From Bradyrhizobium sp. (GTDB taxonomy: Bacteria > Pseudomonadota > Alphaproteobacteria > Rhizobiales > Xanthobacteraceae), in contig JAGXAF010000008.1 of the NCBI GenBank assembly GCA_018971675.1, forward strand, positions 1 through 36,489: DNA of 36,489 nucleotides. Direction: 5' to 3'. The notes below the pieces were generated by a model, which was not told the origin of the DNA, searched no databases, and worked only from the letters and a program-made list of their open reading frames with translations. Positions 24,931 through 32,142 of the stretch are shown here, piece by piece (within the stretch, counting starts at the first letter, position 1; each line of letters starts with the position of its first letter). The position numbers and the translations under genes were made by a program.

Positions 24931-24978
24931 GTAACATGTTTCAGTGGCAACGTATTTCAGTCGTAACGAGTTTCAGAT
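24931..24978. repeat. Three imperfect 16-bp direct repeats upstream of the paaA promoter
   Basis: GTAACATGTTTCAGTG (24931), GCAACGTATTTCAGTC (24947) and GTAACGAGTTTCAGAT (24963) follow each other without gaps. The third runs into the 3' end of paaX, including its stop codon. The shared core is GYAAC-N4-TTTCAG. They could be binding sites upstream of the -35 box or slippage products. Confidence 0.75.
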
Positions 24979-25839
24979 TTGGCTGAACCGGCGCCCCAGA
25001 TCGGCGCCAGCCTTTGGCAGCGGCCCGTTTTCGTTGCTGGCATTGGCGTCAAGCCATTGTTCGGACGCGGGAAGCAGCCCGCGATAGATCTCACCGCAGA
25101 GTTTTCGCGCCGCCCGGCCCGGCCAATCCGCGGGCAACAGCGCGGTCGGCAGCAGCGGGTCGCGCAGCACCACGCGGCGGTAATGATGGATCAGCAGGAT
25201 TCGCGCGGTGAAGGCATCGGCATCCGACAGCGCTCCGCGGCCCATCCATGCCCGCAACGGCTCGAACGTCTTGATGAATTTTGCATAGGCATTCGCGGTG
25301 CGATCGAGCGGCCAGCTGTGACGGAGCAGACGCCGTCCGCTGTCATCTTCGGCCGAAACCTCAAGTCGGATCGCGCTGGCCGCCTCCTCGGGAACGGGCA
25401 CGCCCGAGGGCGCGACCCATACCCCCGGCAACGGGCTGCCGAAGCCTGCGTTCTTCAGCTCGTCCCGGGCGGCGTCGCGATCCTCGCTGGCCGGGATCAG
25501 CAACAATTCAAAGCGCCCGGTCCAGTCGGACGGCGGCGGATCGTAGATATGCGTCGTGGCGATGTCGAACGTCTGTCGTCCCCTCTTGACCAGCCGGTAA
25601 AAGCTGTTGCGGCCGACCTTGCTGCGCTCGAGCCAGCCATCGGCGGCAAGCCGCGACATCGCCGTGCGCACCACGCCGCTGTCGATGTCCAGCGCCCTGA
25701 AGAATTCCAGCAGCGTACCGAGCCAGACCGAACCGCCGCGCGGCACGATCGCGTCGCCGAAAACGGTGATGACGATGGAGCCGGTACGCGAGGGTTCGCG
25801 CTTGAGCTGTTCGACGATACGGTCAAGCGGCTTCGGCAT
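24973..25839 (-). CDS. paaX: PaaX-type phenylacetate-degradation repressor
   Basis: A GntR-related winged-helix repressor that in other bacteria is released from DNA by phenylacetyl-CoA, 288 residues from the ATG at 25839. The winged-helix region lies at about 15-90 (SIVITVFGDAIVPRGG, then VVRTAMSRLAADGWLERSKVGRNSFYRL), followed by the PaaX effector domain (PGVWVAP, FEPLRAWM, LLIHHYRRVVLRDPLLP). The usual DPLLP-x3-LP-x2-WPG motif is intact. The upstream codon at 25845 is TTG and neither start has a clear ribosome-binding site. It is co-directional with and just upstream of paaA. Confidence 0.9.
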   Translation of the reverse strand: MPKPLDRIVEQLKREPSRTGSIVITVFGDAIVPRGGSVWLGTLLEFFRALDIDSGVVRTAMSRLAADGWLERSKVGRNSFYRLVKRGRQTFDIATTHIYDPPPSDWTGRFELLLIPASEDRDAARDELKNAGFGSPLPGVWVAPSGVPVPEEAASAIRLEVSAEDDSGRRLLRHSWPLDRTANAYAKFIKTFEPLRAWMGRGALSDADAFTARILLIHHYRRVVLRDPLLPTALLPADWPGRAARKLCGEIYRGLLPASEQWLDANASNENGPLPKAGADLGRRFSQI

Positions 25840-26015
25840 CAGCAACGCATAGCGCGTTTCACCGATTCAGAACAATGCGGGTGTTTGTGCCTGTCGGTTC
25901 GCCGGCGCAACGTGAGGACGGGTCCACTGTCGCCGTATCACACCGTAGAGCGAAGTGACCGTGCGTTCAGGACGCGCGTGAACGCGCTTTGGTCATCCGG
26001 GAAATGCAATGCGCC

Positions 26016-26046
26016 AAAAAGAAGACCCGCCGAAGCGGGCCTCTTC
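26016..26046 (-). terminator. Rho-independent terminator of the phasin gene
   Basis: On the minus strand the arms GAGGCCCGC and GCGGGTCTTC flank a TTCG tetraloop and are followed by TTTTT. The stem starts 28 nt after the phasin stop codon. The rest of the gap up to paaX shows nothing I can name. Confidence 0.88.
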
Positions 26047-26073
26047 GAATGCAGACGATCTGGCAATGCGCGA

Positions 26074-26541
26074 TCAGGCGGTCCTGGTGTAGATTCTGGA
26101 GAAATTGTCCTGGGCCGTCTTGGCGCCGTCGGCGACGAGCTTGCCGAGATAGTCGGCGGTCGACTTCGCCCGCGACATGAACAGTTCACCCTGCGCACGA
26201 ACCATGTCCGACTGGATCTGGATCGCTTCGTGCAACGACTTGGCAGAAGCCAGTCTGTCGATGCCAGCCAGGAACGCCTCGGCATCCTGGTACATCGCCT
26301 GCTGGATGTTACGGCTGATCTTGGCGACCTCGGACACCGAATCGGTAACGGTGCTCTCAATCGCAGCGGTCACCTTCTCCGAACCAGCATGGAGATCGGC
26401 AGCGCGGTCCTTGGCGGTGTTGGCGGTCTTCTTGACGAATTCACGGGCCGCTTCCGGAACCTCCAGGTTCCTCAGCGCATCAGTGACGGGGCTGAACGCA
26501 TCCTTGACGTTGTCAGATGCGGATTTGGTCTTCTTGGCCAT
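26074..26541 (-). CDS. Phasin (PHA-granule surface protein)
   Basis: A 155-residue, almost wholly helical amphipathic protein without cysteine, of the alphaproteobacterial phasin family that coats polyhydroxyalkanoate granules. Typical segments are PEAAREFVKKTANTAKDRAADLH in the N-terminal half and SLHEAIQIQSDMVRAQGELFMSRAKSTADYLGKLV in the C-terminal half. The ATG has GGAGAG about 6 nt upstream and the gene ends at a strong terminator. It follows the phaE-phaC-GNAT operon on the same strand after a 190-bp gap with its own regulatory signals, so it is probably a separate, abundant transcript. Confidence 0.9.
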   Translation of the reverse strand: MAKKTKSASDNVKDAFSPVTDALRNLEVPEAAREFVKKTANTAKDRAADLHAGSEKVTAAIESTVTDSVSEVAKISRNIQQAMYQDAEAFLAGIDRLASAKSLHEAIQIQSDMVRAQGELFMSRAKSTADYLGKLVADGAKTAQDNFSRIYTRTA

Positions 26542-26626
26542 GGGGTCTCTCCATCCTCAGGTTCGAGCTATGGGCTCACCCCGTCCGGATCGGCCCGGGG
26601 CGCCATCGTTGTGCCATAGATCATGC

Positions 26627-26671
26627 TGCGTTGCAACATTAATAATGCGACGCAACATCACGAATTCGTGA
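26627..26671 (-). promoter_or_regulatory. Candidate operators upstream of the phasin gene
   Basis: Two 13-bp direct repeats with 11 matches, TGCGTTGCAACAT (26627-26639) and TGCGACGCAACAT (26646-26658), lie with a 19-bp period. A perfect 14-bp palindrome, TCACGAATTCGTGA (26658-26671), abuts them. They are 85-130 bp upstream of the phasin ATG. TGC-rich repeats upstream of phasin genes are usual targets of the PHA-sensing repressor PhaR; the assignment to PhaR is inference. Confidence 0.5.
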
Positions 26672-26732
26672 CACCGAAAGCGAGGTTCGGGTCGGACTCG
26701 GATAGGGAAGTCGGCGGGAGTCCGGCGCGCGG

Positions 26733-27326
26733 TCAGGGCTGGACGGCGTCCGGCAGGCCATAGGCCTCCATCTGGGCGCGGACCTGCGCCACATTGTGTC
26801 CGAGCACGACGATATCGTGGGTCTTGCCGTCGACATCCCGGACATGGTCGCGCAGCAGCGCCTCGGCCTTGAATCCCAGGCTTTCAAACAGCGCGATCGC
26901 CGCCTGCTGGTCGACCGTCATCTGCACCGAGAGCTTTCCCAATCCGGCGCCGAGCGCAACGGCAAACGTCTCCTGCGACAGCGCCCGCCCGACCCCCTGC
27001 CCGCGCACATCCAGCGACACCACCATGCGGATTTCGCCGACATGCGGCGACCATGAATGCGGATCGCGCACCAGCGTGCCGCAGCCGACCACCCTGCCGG
27101 CCTTGACCGCGAGCAGACTCGTGATCGCGCCGCGCTCGATCTCATGGACCCAGGCCGACAGCACCTTGGGCTGGCTGATGTTGCGCGGCAGGAACAACAG
27201 ATCATGGCTGGGAAGCTTTTGCGCGAACTCCATTACGGCGGCTTCGTCGGCCCGCGTCATCAGGCGGAACTCAATATCACCGGCGTCGGTCTTGACGTGC
27301 CGCGGGTAGCAACGTGTCTCGCTCAT
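26733..27326 (-). CDS. GNAT-family acetyltransferase coupled to phaC
   Basis: A GCN5-related N-acetyltransferase of 197 residues. The acetyl-CoA pyrophosphate-binding motif is VRGQGVGRALSQ, preceded by a beta-strand IRMVVSLD and followed by the FESLGFKAEALLRDHVRD segment typical of the fold. The ATG at 27326 has GGAAGG 5-6 nt upstream; it overlaps the phaC stop in an ATGA, so it is translated from the same mRNA. The frame could be extended to 27365 within phaC, which is not supported. Substrate unknown; the coupling suggests a role linked to PHA granules. Confidence 0.87.
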   Translation of the reverse strand: MSETRCYPRHVKTDAGDIEFRLMTRADEAAVMEFAQKLPSHDLLFLPRNISQPKVLSAWVHEIERGAITSLLAVKAGRVVGCGTLVRDPHSWSPHVGEIRMVVSLDVRGQGVGRALSQETFAVALGAGLGKLSVQMTVDQQAAIALFESLGFKAEALLRDHVRDVDGKTHDIVVLGHNVAQVRAQMEAYGLPDAVQP

Positions 27327-28405
27327 ATCGACCTTCCACCCAGCCAGGAGTCCAGTTTCGGCCACAGCCGCTTGATCGCATTGGCGCCCGCGACGAGGCT
27401 GACGTGACCGCCTTTGAGCATCACCTCTTCCTTGTCGGCCGAGCCGACCTTCGCGATCAGATGTTTGGCGGCGTCATAAGGCACGATGTGGTCGTGCTCG
27501 GCCACCGCGTGCAGGATCGGCACCTTGATCCTGGAAATATCCGCGGGCCGTCCGCCGACCGACATGGTGCCGTTGAACAGCTTGTTGTCCCACATCAGGT
27601 CCTTGGTGATGGCGCGAAAATACTCGCCCGCCAGCGGCAGCGTGTCGGTCGCCCAGCGATCGAACATGCGGTAGGATTTGACGTACTCGTCATTCCAGAT
27701 GTTTTCCCACAACTGCACTTGGCCGGCCGCGCGCGAGGCCGGCCGCAGCATCTCGAACGACGACAGGATCATTTCCGGCGGCACGTTGCCGATGCTGTCG
27801 ACCAGCCGGTCGACGTCGAAATAACGCCGGTCGGAGAAATTCCGGAACAGCTTCATTTCGTGGAAGTCGATCGGCGTGGTGAAGCAGATCAGGTTCTTGA
27901 TCGGTCCGTCGGGAAAGATCGAACCATAGAGCAGCGACAGCACCCCGCCGAAGCAGTAGCCGATCACCGTGACGTCGCTCTCGCCTGAATCCTGCTGCAC
28001 GCGGCGGATGCAGTCCGGGATGAAGTCGAGGACGTAGTCCTCCATCCGCAGGCACTTTTCTTCCGGCCTGGGCGCGGTCCAGTCCAGCATGTAAACGTCG
28101 TAGCCGCGCTTTAACAGGAATTCGATGAAGCTCTGGCCGGGAATCATGTCGAGGATGTAACCGCGATTGGTGGTTGCCATCACGATCAGCACCGGCACCC
28201 GGTAGATCTCGTCCGCGATCGGCCGGTAGTGATAGAGGCTCATGGTGCCGCGGACGTGCAGCACGTCCTTTGGCGTCGAACCGAGCGAGGGGCCGGACGA
28301 GGCGATATATTCGACGCCCTTGATGCTGCGCTGGATCGCGCGCTGCACCTCGGCCTGGATCCGCTCCGCCATCGACGCCGGATCGAGGCCGATCGGCGCG
28401 TTCAT
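27323..28405 (-). CDS. phaC: Class III polyhydroxyalkanoate synthase, catalytic subunit
   Basis: Polymerises hydroxyacyl-CoA into polyhydroxyalkanoate. The 360 residues are the size of class III PhaC (about 355 in Allochromatium) and far shorter than class I enzymes. The lipase-box-like GYCFGG carries the nucleophilic cysteine C151. The other catalytic residues are D305 in AVAEHDHIVP and H334 in KGGHVSLVAG, nearly the same positions as in the Allochromatium enzyme. MLDWTAPRPEEKCLRMEDYV is also family-typical. The start overlaps the phaE-like stop by ATGA and the stop overlaps the GNAT start the same way. Confidence 0.94.
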   Translation of the reverse strand: MNAPIGLDPASMAERIQAEVQRAIQRSIKGVEYIASSGPSLGSTPKDVLHVRGTMSLYHYRPIADEIYRVPVLIVMATTNRGYILDMIPGQSFIEFLLKRGYDVYMLDWTAPRPEEKCLRMEDYVLDFIPDCIRRVQQDSGESDVTVIGYCFGGVLSLLYGSIFPDGPIKNLICFTTPIDFHEMKLFRNFSDRRYFDVDRLVDSIGNVPPEMILSSFEMLRPASRAAGQVQLWENIWNDEYVKSYRMFDRWATDTLPLAGEYFRAITKDLMWDNKLFNGTMSVGGRPADISRIKVPILHAVAEHDHIVPYDAAKHLIAKVGSADKEEVMLKGGHVSLVAGANAIKRLWPKLDSWLGGRSI

Positions 28406-28788
28406 TTCTGCGCCTTGCCTGGTGGATGCGGGCGCCGGGTGCGCGGCGGCCGCAACGCGCCGGCCGAACCGGTGTCCGCGCTACCGGAGGCGCTTTGCAT
28501 CTGGTGCAGCATCGCCTTGATCTCGTTGAGCTGACCCTCGATCGATTGCAGCCGCTCGGCCATGCCGACCACCTGCGCCCGGCTCGGCAGGTTCATGCTG
28601 ACCAGGTATTTCTCCATTAGCTCGCCGAACTGTTTTTGCGCGCTCACCGTGGCGCCGCCGACCTGATTGACGACCTTGCTGAATTCGGGCGACGCCATCG
28701 CCTGATTGGCGAAGGAATTGAACCCCTTTTCGATCTCGCCGATCATGGCCTGCCAGATCGCGACCGGATCGTTGCCCTTGTCGGCCAT
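28402..28788 (-). CDS. phaE: Short PhaE-like subunit of class III PHA synthase
   Basis: A 128-residue helical protein that would be the non-catalytic partner of PhaC. Supporting segments are WQAMIGEIEKGFNSFANQAM near the N-terminus, the central MEKYLVSMNLPSRAQVVGMAERLQSIEGQLNEIKAMLHQM, which resembles the C-terminal PhaE region and is a likely coiled coil, and a proline/arginine-rich tail. It is about one third of the length of classical PhaE, nearer the size of Bacillus PhaR. The ATG at 28788 has GGGAG 7 nt upstream. It overlaps phaC by 4 nt, which is the strongest evidence for the pairing. Confidence 0.8.
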   Translation of the reverse strand: MADKGNDPVAIWQAMIGEIEKGFNSFANQAMASPEFSKVVNQVGGATVSAQKQFGELMEKYLVSMNLPSRAQVVGMAERLQSIEGQLNEIKAMLHQMQSASGSADTGSAGALRPPRTRRPHPPGKAQK

Positions 28789-28973
28789 CTGCGTTCTCCC
28801 GCCTTCCCCGGACGTTCCGCGCTTGCGACCATACGACACCGTTGCGGCTGGCGGGTCAACAGCATGAAACCGCGGGCGATGTCTCCGGCCAGCATCCAGT
28901 CCCGTGAAAGCCTTCTGCGCCGCGGGAAACCATGGCATAGAGCTTCCTGTTCGATTACTTCGGGGGACCTGAG

Positions 28974-29900
28974 GTGAATTCGCTCGTGCACCAGCCGCCG
29001 CAGACCGTTCGCGCCAATGGCATCGAGCTTTGCTACGAGATTTTCGGCGACGCCGATGCCGAGCCGATGCTGCTCATCATGGGGCTCGGCGCCCAGATGA
29101 TTCTCTGGGACGATGATTTCTGCCGGCAGCTCGCGGACCGCGGATTCCGCGTCATCCGCTTCGATAACCGCGACATCGGTAAGTCCAGCAAGCTTTCCGG
29201 AGGCAAGCGCCTCACTGCGCTCGAACTGCTCAAGCTGCGCTTCCTGAAGATCCCGGTCTCCGCGCCCTACAAATTATCCGACATGGCACAGGACACGATC
29301 GGGCTGATGGATGCGCTGAAGATCAGGTCGGCGCATCTGGTGGGCGCGTCAATGGGCGGCATGATCGCCCAGGAAATCGCAATCACGTTCCCCGAGCGGG
29401 TCCGCTCATTGACGTCGATCATGTCGACCACCGGCAATCCCAGGGTGCCGCCGCCGACCCGTGAAGCCGCCGCCATGCTGATGGCGCCGCCCGTGACGAC
29501 AAAACCGGAATATCTCGAGCGGTTTGCGCAGACATGGAAAATTCTGCGCGTCGGCTCCTTTCCCGAGGATGAGGCGCTCGACCGGACCCGCGCCGAGCGC
29601 AGCTTCGAGCGCGGCCTCAATCCGGCCGGCGTCGGCCGACAGTTGCGGGCGATCCTCGCCTCCGGCAGCCGCAAGGAGCGGCTGCGTTCGGTCAAGGCGC
29701 CGACGCTGGTTATTCACGGCACCCTCGATCCATTGGTGCGTCCCGAGGGCGGCCTGGATACCGCGGCCTCGATCGCCGGCGCGAAGCTTCTGATGATCGA
29801 GGGCATGGGCCACGCGCTGCCGATTCCGATGTGGCCGCAGATTATCAGCGCCATCGACCAACATGCTCACGACGGCCGCCGCAAAGCTGCGGCACGCTAG
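28974..29900 (+). CDS. Alpha/beta hydrolase
   Basis: A 308-residue alpha/beta hydrolase. The oxyanion region is LLIMGLGAQM, the nucleophile S126 in LVGASMGGM, the acid D252 in GTLDPLV and the base H280 in GMGHALP. The start is GTG at 28974 with GGGGGA about 7 nt upstream. It is divergent from the phaE-phaC operon, with 185 bp between them, so it may share regulation; a role in PHA or ester turnover is possible but not shown. Its TAG overlaps the TAG of the convergent small gene in a single CTAG. Confidence 0.9.
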   Translation: MNSLVHQPPQTVRANGIELCYEIFGDADAEPMLLIMGLGAQMILWDDDFCRQLADRGFRVIRFDNRDIGKSSKLSGGKRLTALELLKLRFLKIPVSAPYKLSDMAQDTIGLMDALKIRSAHLVGASMGGMIAQEIAITFPERVRSLTSIMSTTGNPRVPPPTREAAAMLMAPPVTTKPEYLERFAQTWKILRVGSFPEDEALDRTRAERSFERGLNPAGVGRQLRAILASGSRKERLRSVKAPTLVIHGTLDPLVRPEGGLDTAASIAGAKLLMIEGMGHALPIPMWPQIISAIDQHAHDGRRKAAAR

Positions 29901-30112
29901 AGCATTGAGAGCACGACGATCCCGTCTTCGAGCTCTCCCGAAGCGAGGCGCGTCCGCGCCATTTGCTCGAACTCGGTCCGATATTTATGAAGATAGCTGA
30001 AGGCTTGCTTATCCGTCTGAAACGTCGTCGGGAGCCTGCAGATCTGCCGCGCTGCGCCGAGCGCAAGAGAAAAAGTGATCGTTCCGCCGCCGTCTGACCT
30101 GGCCCTACGCAT
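29897..30112 (-). CDS. Small protein of unknown function (71 residues)
   Basis: Not recognised. The protein is neutral to basic with a plausible soluble fold: SDGGGTITFSLALGAARQIC forms a beta-like start, followed by FQTDKQAFSYLHKYRTEFEQMARTRL, a probable helix, and ends in IVVLSML. Codon use looks real (GC-rich third positions). Its ribosome-binding site is weak. It shares the stop-codon bases CTAG with the convergent hydrolase, with no room for a terminator. Confidence 0.6.
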   Translation of the reverse strand: MRRARSDGGGTITFSLALGAARQICRLPTTFQTDKQAFSYLHKYRTEFEQMARTRLASGELEDGIVVLSML

Positions 30113-30169
30113 GATTCGCCCCGCGGAGGTGACTTGGTTTCACGACGGATCGATGGTTGCTGGAATAGA

Positions 30170-30406
30170 TTATCGAGCCAACTTACTTCTGCGTTTCTTC
30201 GGCGCGGCCGCCGACGCGAACAAAGCTGCATCGGCGGCTTCCTTAGTCTCGCGGAGCCCTCGAAGTCGCGCCATGTTCTTTCGAACGTCAATGGCCTGCC
30301 TCTCGACATCCGCCAACGCCCGCACGCCCTCTTCAGCAGCCAATCGTCTACGGTTGGAACGCGCAATGACCTCGGGTGACGGCTCGGCTGATTTCCTGGC
30401 GCTCAT
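30170..30406 (-). CDS. Small basic helical protein of unknown function (78 residues)
   Basis: Not recognised as a named family. The sequence is arginine- and alanine-rich and probably all helical (EVIARSNRRRLAAEEGVRAL, ERQAIDVRKNMARLRGLRE) and ends with the basic tail APKKRRSKLAR. GGGA lies about 7 nt before the ATG. It is on the same strand as the 71-residue gene, 57 bp upstream of it, so the two may share a transcript. The basic composition could suit nucleic-acid binding; that is a guess. Confidence 0.6.
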   Translation of the reverse strand: MSARKSAEPSPEVIARSNRRRLAAEEGVRALADVERQAIDVRKNMARLRGLRETKEAADAALFASAAAPKKRRSKLAR

Positions 30407-30468
30407 TTTTCATCCCGTTTTGCCACAGACAAAACTCGCCCAATCCGGAGATCGAGCGGGCAGAGCGG

Positions 30469-30493
30469 CCGTTTCAGTACATCCGTGAAACGG
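30469..30493 (-). other. Stem-loop just after cspA
   Basis: CCGTTTCA and TGAAACGG form a perfect 8-bp stem with a 9-nt loop, starting 10 nt after the cspA stop. No T-run follows, so it is more likely an RNA-stabilising 3' structure or a weak terminator than a classical one. Confidence 0.55.
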
Positions 30494-30503
30494 CACCACA
30501 AGA

Positions 30504-30713
30504 TCAGGCCAGCGAGAGGTTTTCGGCGCTCACTTTGCCCCGCATCTTGTCGGTCTTGACCTCGAAGTTGACCTTTTGGCCCTCGGCGAGACCAGCGAGG
30601 CCAGCCCGCTCGACCGCGCTGATGTGAACGAACACATCATTGCTGCCGTCGTTCGGCTGGATGAATCCAAAGCCCTTTTTGTCGTTAAACCACTTAACAG
30701 TACCTGTCGTCAT
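30504..30713 (-). CDS. CspA-family cold-shock protein
   Basis: A 69-residue single cold-shock domain, an RNA chaperone. The RNA-binding motifs are KGFGFI (RNP1, 13-18) and DVFVHIS (RNP2, 26-32), and [10 protein letters not shown] opens the domain as usual. The ATG at 30713 has TTGGAG 8 nt upstream; an ATG two codons earlier is too close to that site. The open frame upstream to 30818 is leader. A promoter candidate lies about 130 bp upstream, giving the long leader typical of cold-shock genes, with a strong hairpin in it. Confidence 0.96.
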   Translation of the reverse strand: MTTGTVKWFNDKKGFGFIQPNDGSNDVFVHISAVERAGLAGLAEGQKVNFEVKTDKMRGKVSAENLSLA

Positions 30714-30743
30714 TTTCATTCTCCAAAAGCGCACGAGCGCAAG

Positions 30744-30762
30744 CCGCGTGACAATCACGCGG
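30744..30762 (-). promoter_or_regulatory. Hairpin in the cspA leader
   Basis: CCGCGTGA-CAA-TCACGCGG is a perfect 8-bp stem with a 3-nt loop, 31-49 nt upstream of the cspA ATG and within the predicted leader. Temperature-dependent folding is known for cspA leaders in other bacteria; its role here is inferred. Confidence 0.5.
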
Positions 30763-30844
30763 CGACCTTCAACTTCGTCGATGTCTTTGGAAAAGGAGCC
30801 CGCGGGCGCGTTCAACAAGGCACAGCGGCTAATCGAATGAAATC

Positions 30845-30872
30845 AATATACACGACATTTGTCCTTTTACAA
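30845..30872 (-). promoter_or_regulatory. Probable cspA promoter
   Basis: On the minus strand TTGTAA (30872-30867) and TATATT (30850-30845) are separated by 16 nt. Transcription would start near 30838 and give a leader of about 125 nt. Confidence 0.55.
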
Positions 30873-31144
30873 GGAGCCCAGCCAATTTGTTTCAGCGAGG
30901 TAGGTTTGGTGCCGTCGAGCAGTAACGAATCCGCCGACGTCAGGATAAGGCTTTATCGATTGACATGACCGACCGGGAGGCTCAGGTTGCGTCTGCTAAC
31001 TAGGCTGCCGTAACCGGTCGAGCGGCTTGTTTGAGGCCGGCGGAGAATCCGCCCTCACTTTCTCATCATCACAATCGCAGGGAACTCCTGCGCCATCGGC
31101 TGCATGCAGGTTTTGCCGCGTTCGCAGCCAAGCGAGGATTTCAA
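30873..31144. other. Non-coding stretch upstream of rpsU
   Basis: Together with the cspA leader this makes a 430-bp region without a supported gene, between divergent cspA and rpsU. The rpsU promoter must be here. TTGACA occurs at 30960-30965 on the plus strand but no good -10 box follows at the right distance. A bulged hairpin (TGAGG and GCGGA pairing with TCCGC and CCTCA, 31032-31057) lies about 90 nt before the rpsU start and could be part of its leader. I see nothing else. Confidence 0.5.
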
Positions 31145-31423
31145 TTGCAGGTACTTGTTCGCGACAACAACATCGACCAGGCGCTTCGTGTTCTGAAGAA
31201 GAAGATGCAACGCGAGGGCGTCTTTCGGGAAATGAAGCAGCGGCGCTCCTACGAAAAGCCTTCGGAGAAGAAGACCCGCGAGAAATCCGAGGCCATTCGT
31301 CGGGCTCGCAAACTCGCTCGGAAGCAGGCCATCAGGGAAGGGTTGCTGCCAGCGCCCCCGAAGAAGAAGCTTCCGGAGCGCAAGCCGCCTTTGCCGGAGA
31401 TCACCGGCAAGGAACGCGCTTAG
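31145..31423 (+). CDS. rpsU: 30S ribosomal protein S21
   Basis: A 92-residue ribosomal protein with the standard opening [20 protein letters not shown], the central [21 protein letters not shown] and the arginine- and lysine-rich helical tail [18 protein letters not shown]. The start is taken as TTG at 31145, because GAGGA lies 6 nt upstream and homologues begin MQVLVRDN. The longer frame from 31031 would add an unrelated N-terminus. The C-terminal [22 protein letters not shown] is a longer tail than in enterobacterial S21. The low-frequency start codon may keep S21 output modest. Confidence 0.93.
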   Translation: MQVLVRDNNIDQALRVLKKKMQREGVFREMKQRRSYEKPSEKKTREKSEAIRRARKLARKQAIREGLLPAPPKKKLPERKPPLPEITGKERA

Positions 31424-31546
31424 CAAATGGAATGTCGGTTTCGGGAGACGTGAACGCCAACCGAAGAGTGCGATGCGTCTTGCTGACGGGGCAATAGCCG
31501 ACAGGGCATACGGTTGCTGCGAGCGGTGGCGGCGCCACTGCGAGTC

Positions 31547-31772
31547 CTACGTTGTGAAGTCGATGCCGCGCAGCACGATACCCCGTGGATTGCCTTCAAG
31601 TTCCGTCGCTCGATACTTGCTGGCCGCGCGCCTCGATGCGGTCGCGCAAGCGATAGTCCATCGCGGAGGTCGAGATTGCGCAAGGAATTTCCTTGCCGTC
31701 GTCCCGCATCGAGAACAGGACGATCATCCGGTCATATTCGTGACCGATATAGTGGCCGCTCGTGAGCGTCAT
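31547..31772 (-). pseudogene. DUF1488-like small gene with a probable frameshift
   Basis: From the ATG at 31772 (AGGAG 7 nt upstream) the frame reads MTLTSGHYIGHEYDRMIVLF... and stops at 31596 after 58 residues with an odd ending, QQVSSDGT. Shifting by one base in the GCGCGCGG run near 31627 restores a sensible C-terminus (ASKYRATELEGNPRGIVLRG then IDFTT) ending at TAG 31549-31547, 74 residues in all. The N-terminal part resembles DUF1488 proteins of rhizobia. Either the gene is broken or the base run is misread. No function is known. Confidence 0.5.
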
Positions 31773-31845
31773 GATGGACTCCTCTGCATGGTGGCTTCCT
31801 GGCACGATTGTTCTTTCAACTTGCCGTCCGCGCCGCCGGATCGCC

Positions 31846-32142
31846 TTACCCTTCCCCGCAGAGCCGCACGAAATCGTCGAGCAACGCCGCCACCAGCGCG
31901 CGGTGCCTCGTGTCCTCAGCGGGCAGGCTCGCGGCATAGAGGTTGAGCAGATGTCGCGCCTTGACAGCGGCCTCTGGCCACGAAGCGGCAGGCATCGTCA
32001 TCATTCGGTGTTCGAGCTCGGCTTGCCGCTCACGCAGTTCCCTTGCATGGGCCTCGACTTCGGCCAGCGCACGGCGCAGATCGGTCGCCTTCTGCGCCGC
32101 CATGCCGCGATGCTTGTCGAGATCGACCGGCTGGTCAGTCAT
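31846..32142 (-). CDS. Small coiled-coil protein of unknown function (98 residues)
   Basis: Not recognised. After a polar start (MTDQPVDLDKHRGMAAQKA) comes a long probable coiled coil, DLRRALAEVEAHARELRERQ followed by AELEHRM. A helical C-terminal half includes PEAAVKARHLLNLYAASL and ends RALVAALLDDFVRLCGEG. The start overlaps the stop of the upstream 88-residue gene by 8 nt, so translation is probably coupled, which compensates for a weak ribosome-binding site. Confidence 0.65.
   Translation of the reverse strand: MTDQPVDLDKHRGMAAQKATDLRRALAEVEAHARELRERQAELEHRMMTMPAASWPEAAVKARHLLNLYAASLPAEDTRHRALVAALLDDFVRLCGEG

Noticed and set aside
24931..24978. Iterons of a replication origin
   Set aside because: There is no replication gene nearby and only three imperfect copies; the position next to the paaA promoter fits regulation or slippage better.
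31027..31497. 156-residue plus-strand frame overlapping rpsU
   Set aside because: It is a frame-shifted reading of the S21 gene with low-complexity content.
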